Source: JBFWWW01 sp050245975 (GTDB lineage Bacteria > Pseudomonadota > Alphaproteobacteria > Rhizobiales > Hyphomicrobiaceae). Taken from it: 6,428 bases of DNA. Positions 5,501 to 6,428 of the stretch are shown here, in pieces; position 1 is the first letter of the stretch, and every line of letters starts with the position of its first letter. The notes beneath the pieces were generated by a model, which did not search any database, was not told where the DNA came from, and saw only the letters and a program-made list of their open reading frames with translations. The position numbers and the translations under genes are program-made. The stretch covers positions 1 through 6,428 of the forward strand of contig JBFWWW010000203.1 of assembly GCA_050245975.1 (NCBI GenBank), given 5' to 3'.

Positions 5501-6428
5501 GCCAGCTCCTTTGACGCATGGGTGGGAGTGCCGCCGGCCGGACGCGCACCGCCGAGGCGGAGCATGCGCCGGACCGCGGGCAGCTCCAATAGGCTCAGCA
5601 CGCCGTTGGGCCGGTAGACCGCCAGCAGCATGATGAGAAAGCCGTAGATCAGGAGATCGACGTTGCGCCCGCTGCCCGAGAACCAGACGCGGGAGTACTC
5701 GGAGATCGGCACCAGAACGGCCGCGCCGACGATGGGGCCGGCCACGGTGCCGACGCCGCCGAAGATGGCGATGAGCGAAATGACGACCGACAGCCCGAGC
5801 GCCAGAACGCTCGGCGGATCGATGAACAGGACATACTGCGCGTAGAACACGCCGCAGGCGCCGACGATGGCCGCGCTGATGGCCATGGCGATGAGCTTGT
5901 AGCGCTGCGGCGAGAAGCCGAGGCTCGCGACGGCGTTCTCGTCGTCGCGGATGCCGCGCAGGATGTAGCCAAGACGCGACTGCCGCAGCCACCACACGAG
6001 CGCCGTCGCCGCGATCAGCATCGCGAGCGCGATGTAGTAGTACGGCACCTTGCTGCGATGGAACTGGAAGTTCGCAAAGCCGGCCTCGCGGATGGGAACG
6101 GACAGTCCGCTCGCGCTGCCGACGAGGTCCCAAGCCGCGAACAGCTGGTAGACGACCTCGGCGACGACCAGCGTCGCGATGACGAAGTAGTGGCCGCGCA
6201 GCCGGAAGCACGGCAGGCCGATGACGACGCCGCACAGCGCGGCGGCCGCGGCGCCCGCAAGCATCCCGATCCAGGGGCTGATGCCGAAATGCATGAACAG
6301 CATCGTCGAGGTGTAGGCGCCGATGCCGAAGAACATGCCGTGGCCGATGGATGTCTGTCCGGCAAAACCGCCCAGCACGTTCCATCCGTGCCCCAGCGTC
6401 GCGGCGAGGAAAATGGCGGTCATCAGCC
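5497..6428 (-). CDS. livM: Branched-chain amino acid-type ABC transporter permease LivM (5' end beyond window)
   Basis: Inner-membrane permease subunit of the Liv-type importer, about 310 residues visible. The frame is open to the right edge, and the Met at 6423 is probably internal because full LivM proteins have more N-terminal membrane sequence. Family hallmarks: NVLGGFAGQTSIGHGMFFGIGAYTS near the visible start, then VIGLPCFRLRGHYFVIATL, the cytoplasmic coupling loop RLGYILRGIRDDENAVASLGF (ATPase-contact region), KLIAMAISAAIVGACGVFYA, and IAIFGGVGTVAGPIVGAA followed by VYRPNGV. About eight hydrophobic segments can be picked out. The C-terminal tail is basic (RRMLRLGGARPAGG). It is the first visible gene of the minus-strand unit livM-DUF3830-livG-livF. 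LivH and the periplasmic substrate-binding protein are absent from the window and probably lie to the right. Confidence 0.94.
   Translation of the reverse strand, partial: LMTAIFLAATLGHGWNVLGGFAGQTSIGHGMFFGIGAYTSTMLFMHFGISPWIGMLAGAAAAALCGVVIGLPCFRLRGHYFVIATLVVAEVVYQLFAAWDLVGSASGLSVPIREAGFANFQFHRSKVPYYYIALAMLIAATALVWWLRQSRLGYILRGIRDDENAVASLGFSPQRYKLIAMAISAAIVGACGVFYAQYVLFIDPPSVLALGLSVVISLIAIFGGVGTVAGPIVGAAVLVPISEYSRVWFSGSGRNVDLLIYGFLIMLLAVYRPNGVLSLLELPAVRRMLRLGGARPAGGTPTHASKELA
5506..5512 (-). promoter_or_regulatory. Strong ribosome binding site of the DUF3830 gene
   Basis: AAAGGAG on the minus strand with a 5-base spacer to the ATG at 5500. It lies inside the livM codons for Ser-Lys-Glu near the C-terminus. 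It is the best Shine-Dalgarno in the operon, suggesting the small protein is translated efficiently. Confidence 0.7.

Overview
The window is a GC-rich stretch, about two thirds G+C by eye, that reads like an alphaproteobacterial chromosome and probably Hyphomicrobiales or a relative. The evidence is the GC-driven codon use, an outer-membrane TolC (so a Gram-negative cell), and a protein-isoaspartate methyltransferase-like gene directly upstream of tolC. That pairing is, from memory, a conserved neighbourhood in Rhizobiales. No replication, phage or transposase gene is visible.

Left third (1-2427, minus strand): a TolC-family outer-membrane efflux/secretion channel runs off the left edge, with nearly all of the protein visible. 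It is preceded, after a roughly 307-base leader, by a methyltransferase of the protein-L-isoaspartate O-methyltransferase family whose substrate-binding motif differs from the classical enzyme.

Middle (2428-3024): two plus-strand tRNA genes, tRNA-Cys(GCA) and tRNA-Asn(GTT), both with encoded CCA. A plausible promoter lies before tRNA-Cys and a GC hairpin sits between the genes. This forms the junction between the housekeeping-looking left side and a transport locus on the right.

Right half (3025-6428): a plus-strand XRE-family regulator with a C-terminal cupin sensor domain runs convergently into a minus-strand branched-chain-amino-acid-type (HAAT/Liv) ABC importer operon. Read in its own direction, the operon is livM (permease, N-terminus cut by the right edge), then a small DUF3830-type cyclophilin-like protein, then livG (ATPase) and livF (ATPase). 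The genes are tightly packed: a 4-base ATGA overlap, an 8-base gap and an 11-base overlap. The second permease (livH) and the periplasmic binding protein are not in view and would be expected beyond the right edge. The most unusual element is the DUF3830 gene placed inside the importer operon, translationally coupled to livM. With the cupin regulator, it suggests uptake of a specific, non-standard solute whose handling or sensing involves these two small-molecule-binding folds. That functional link is inference.
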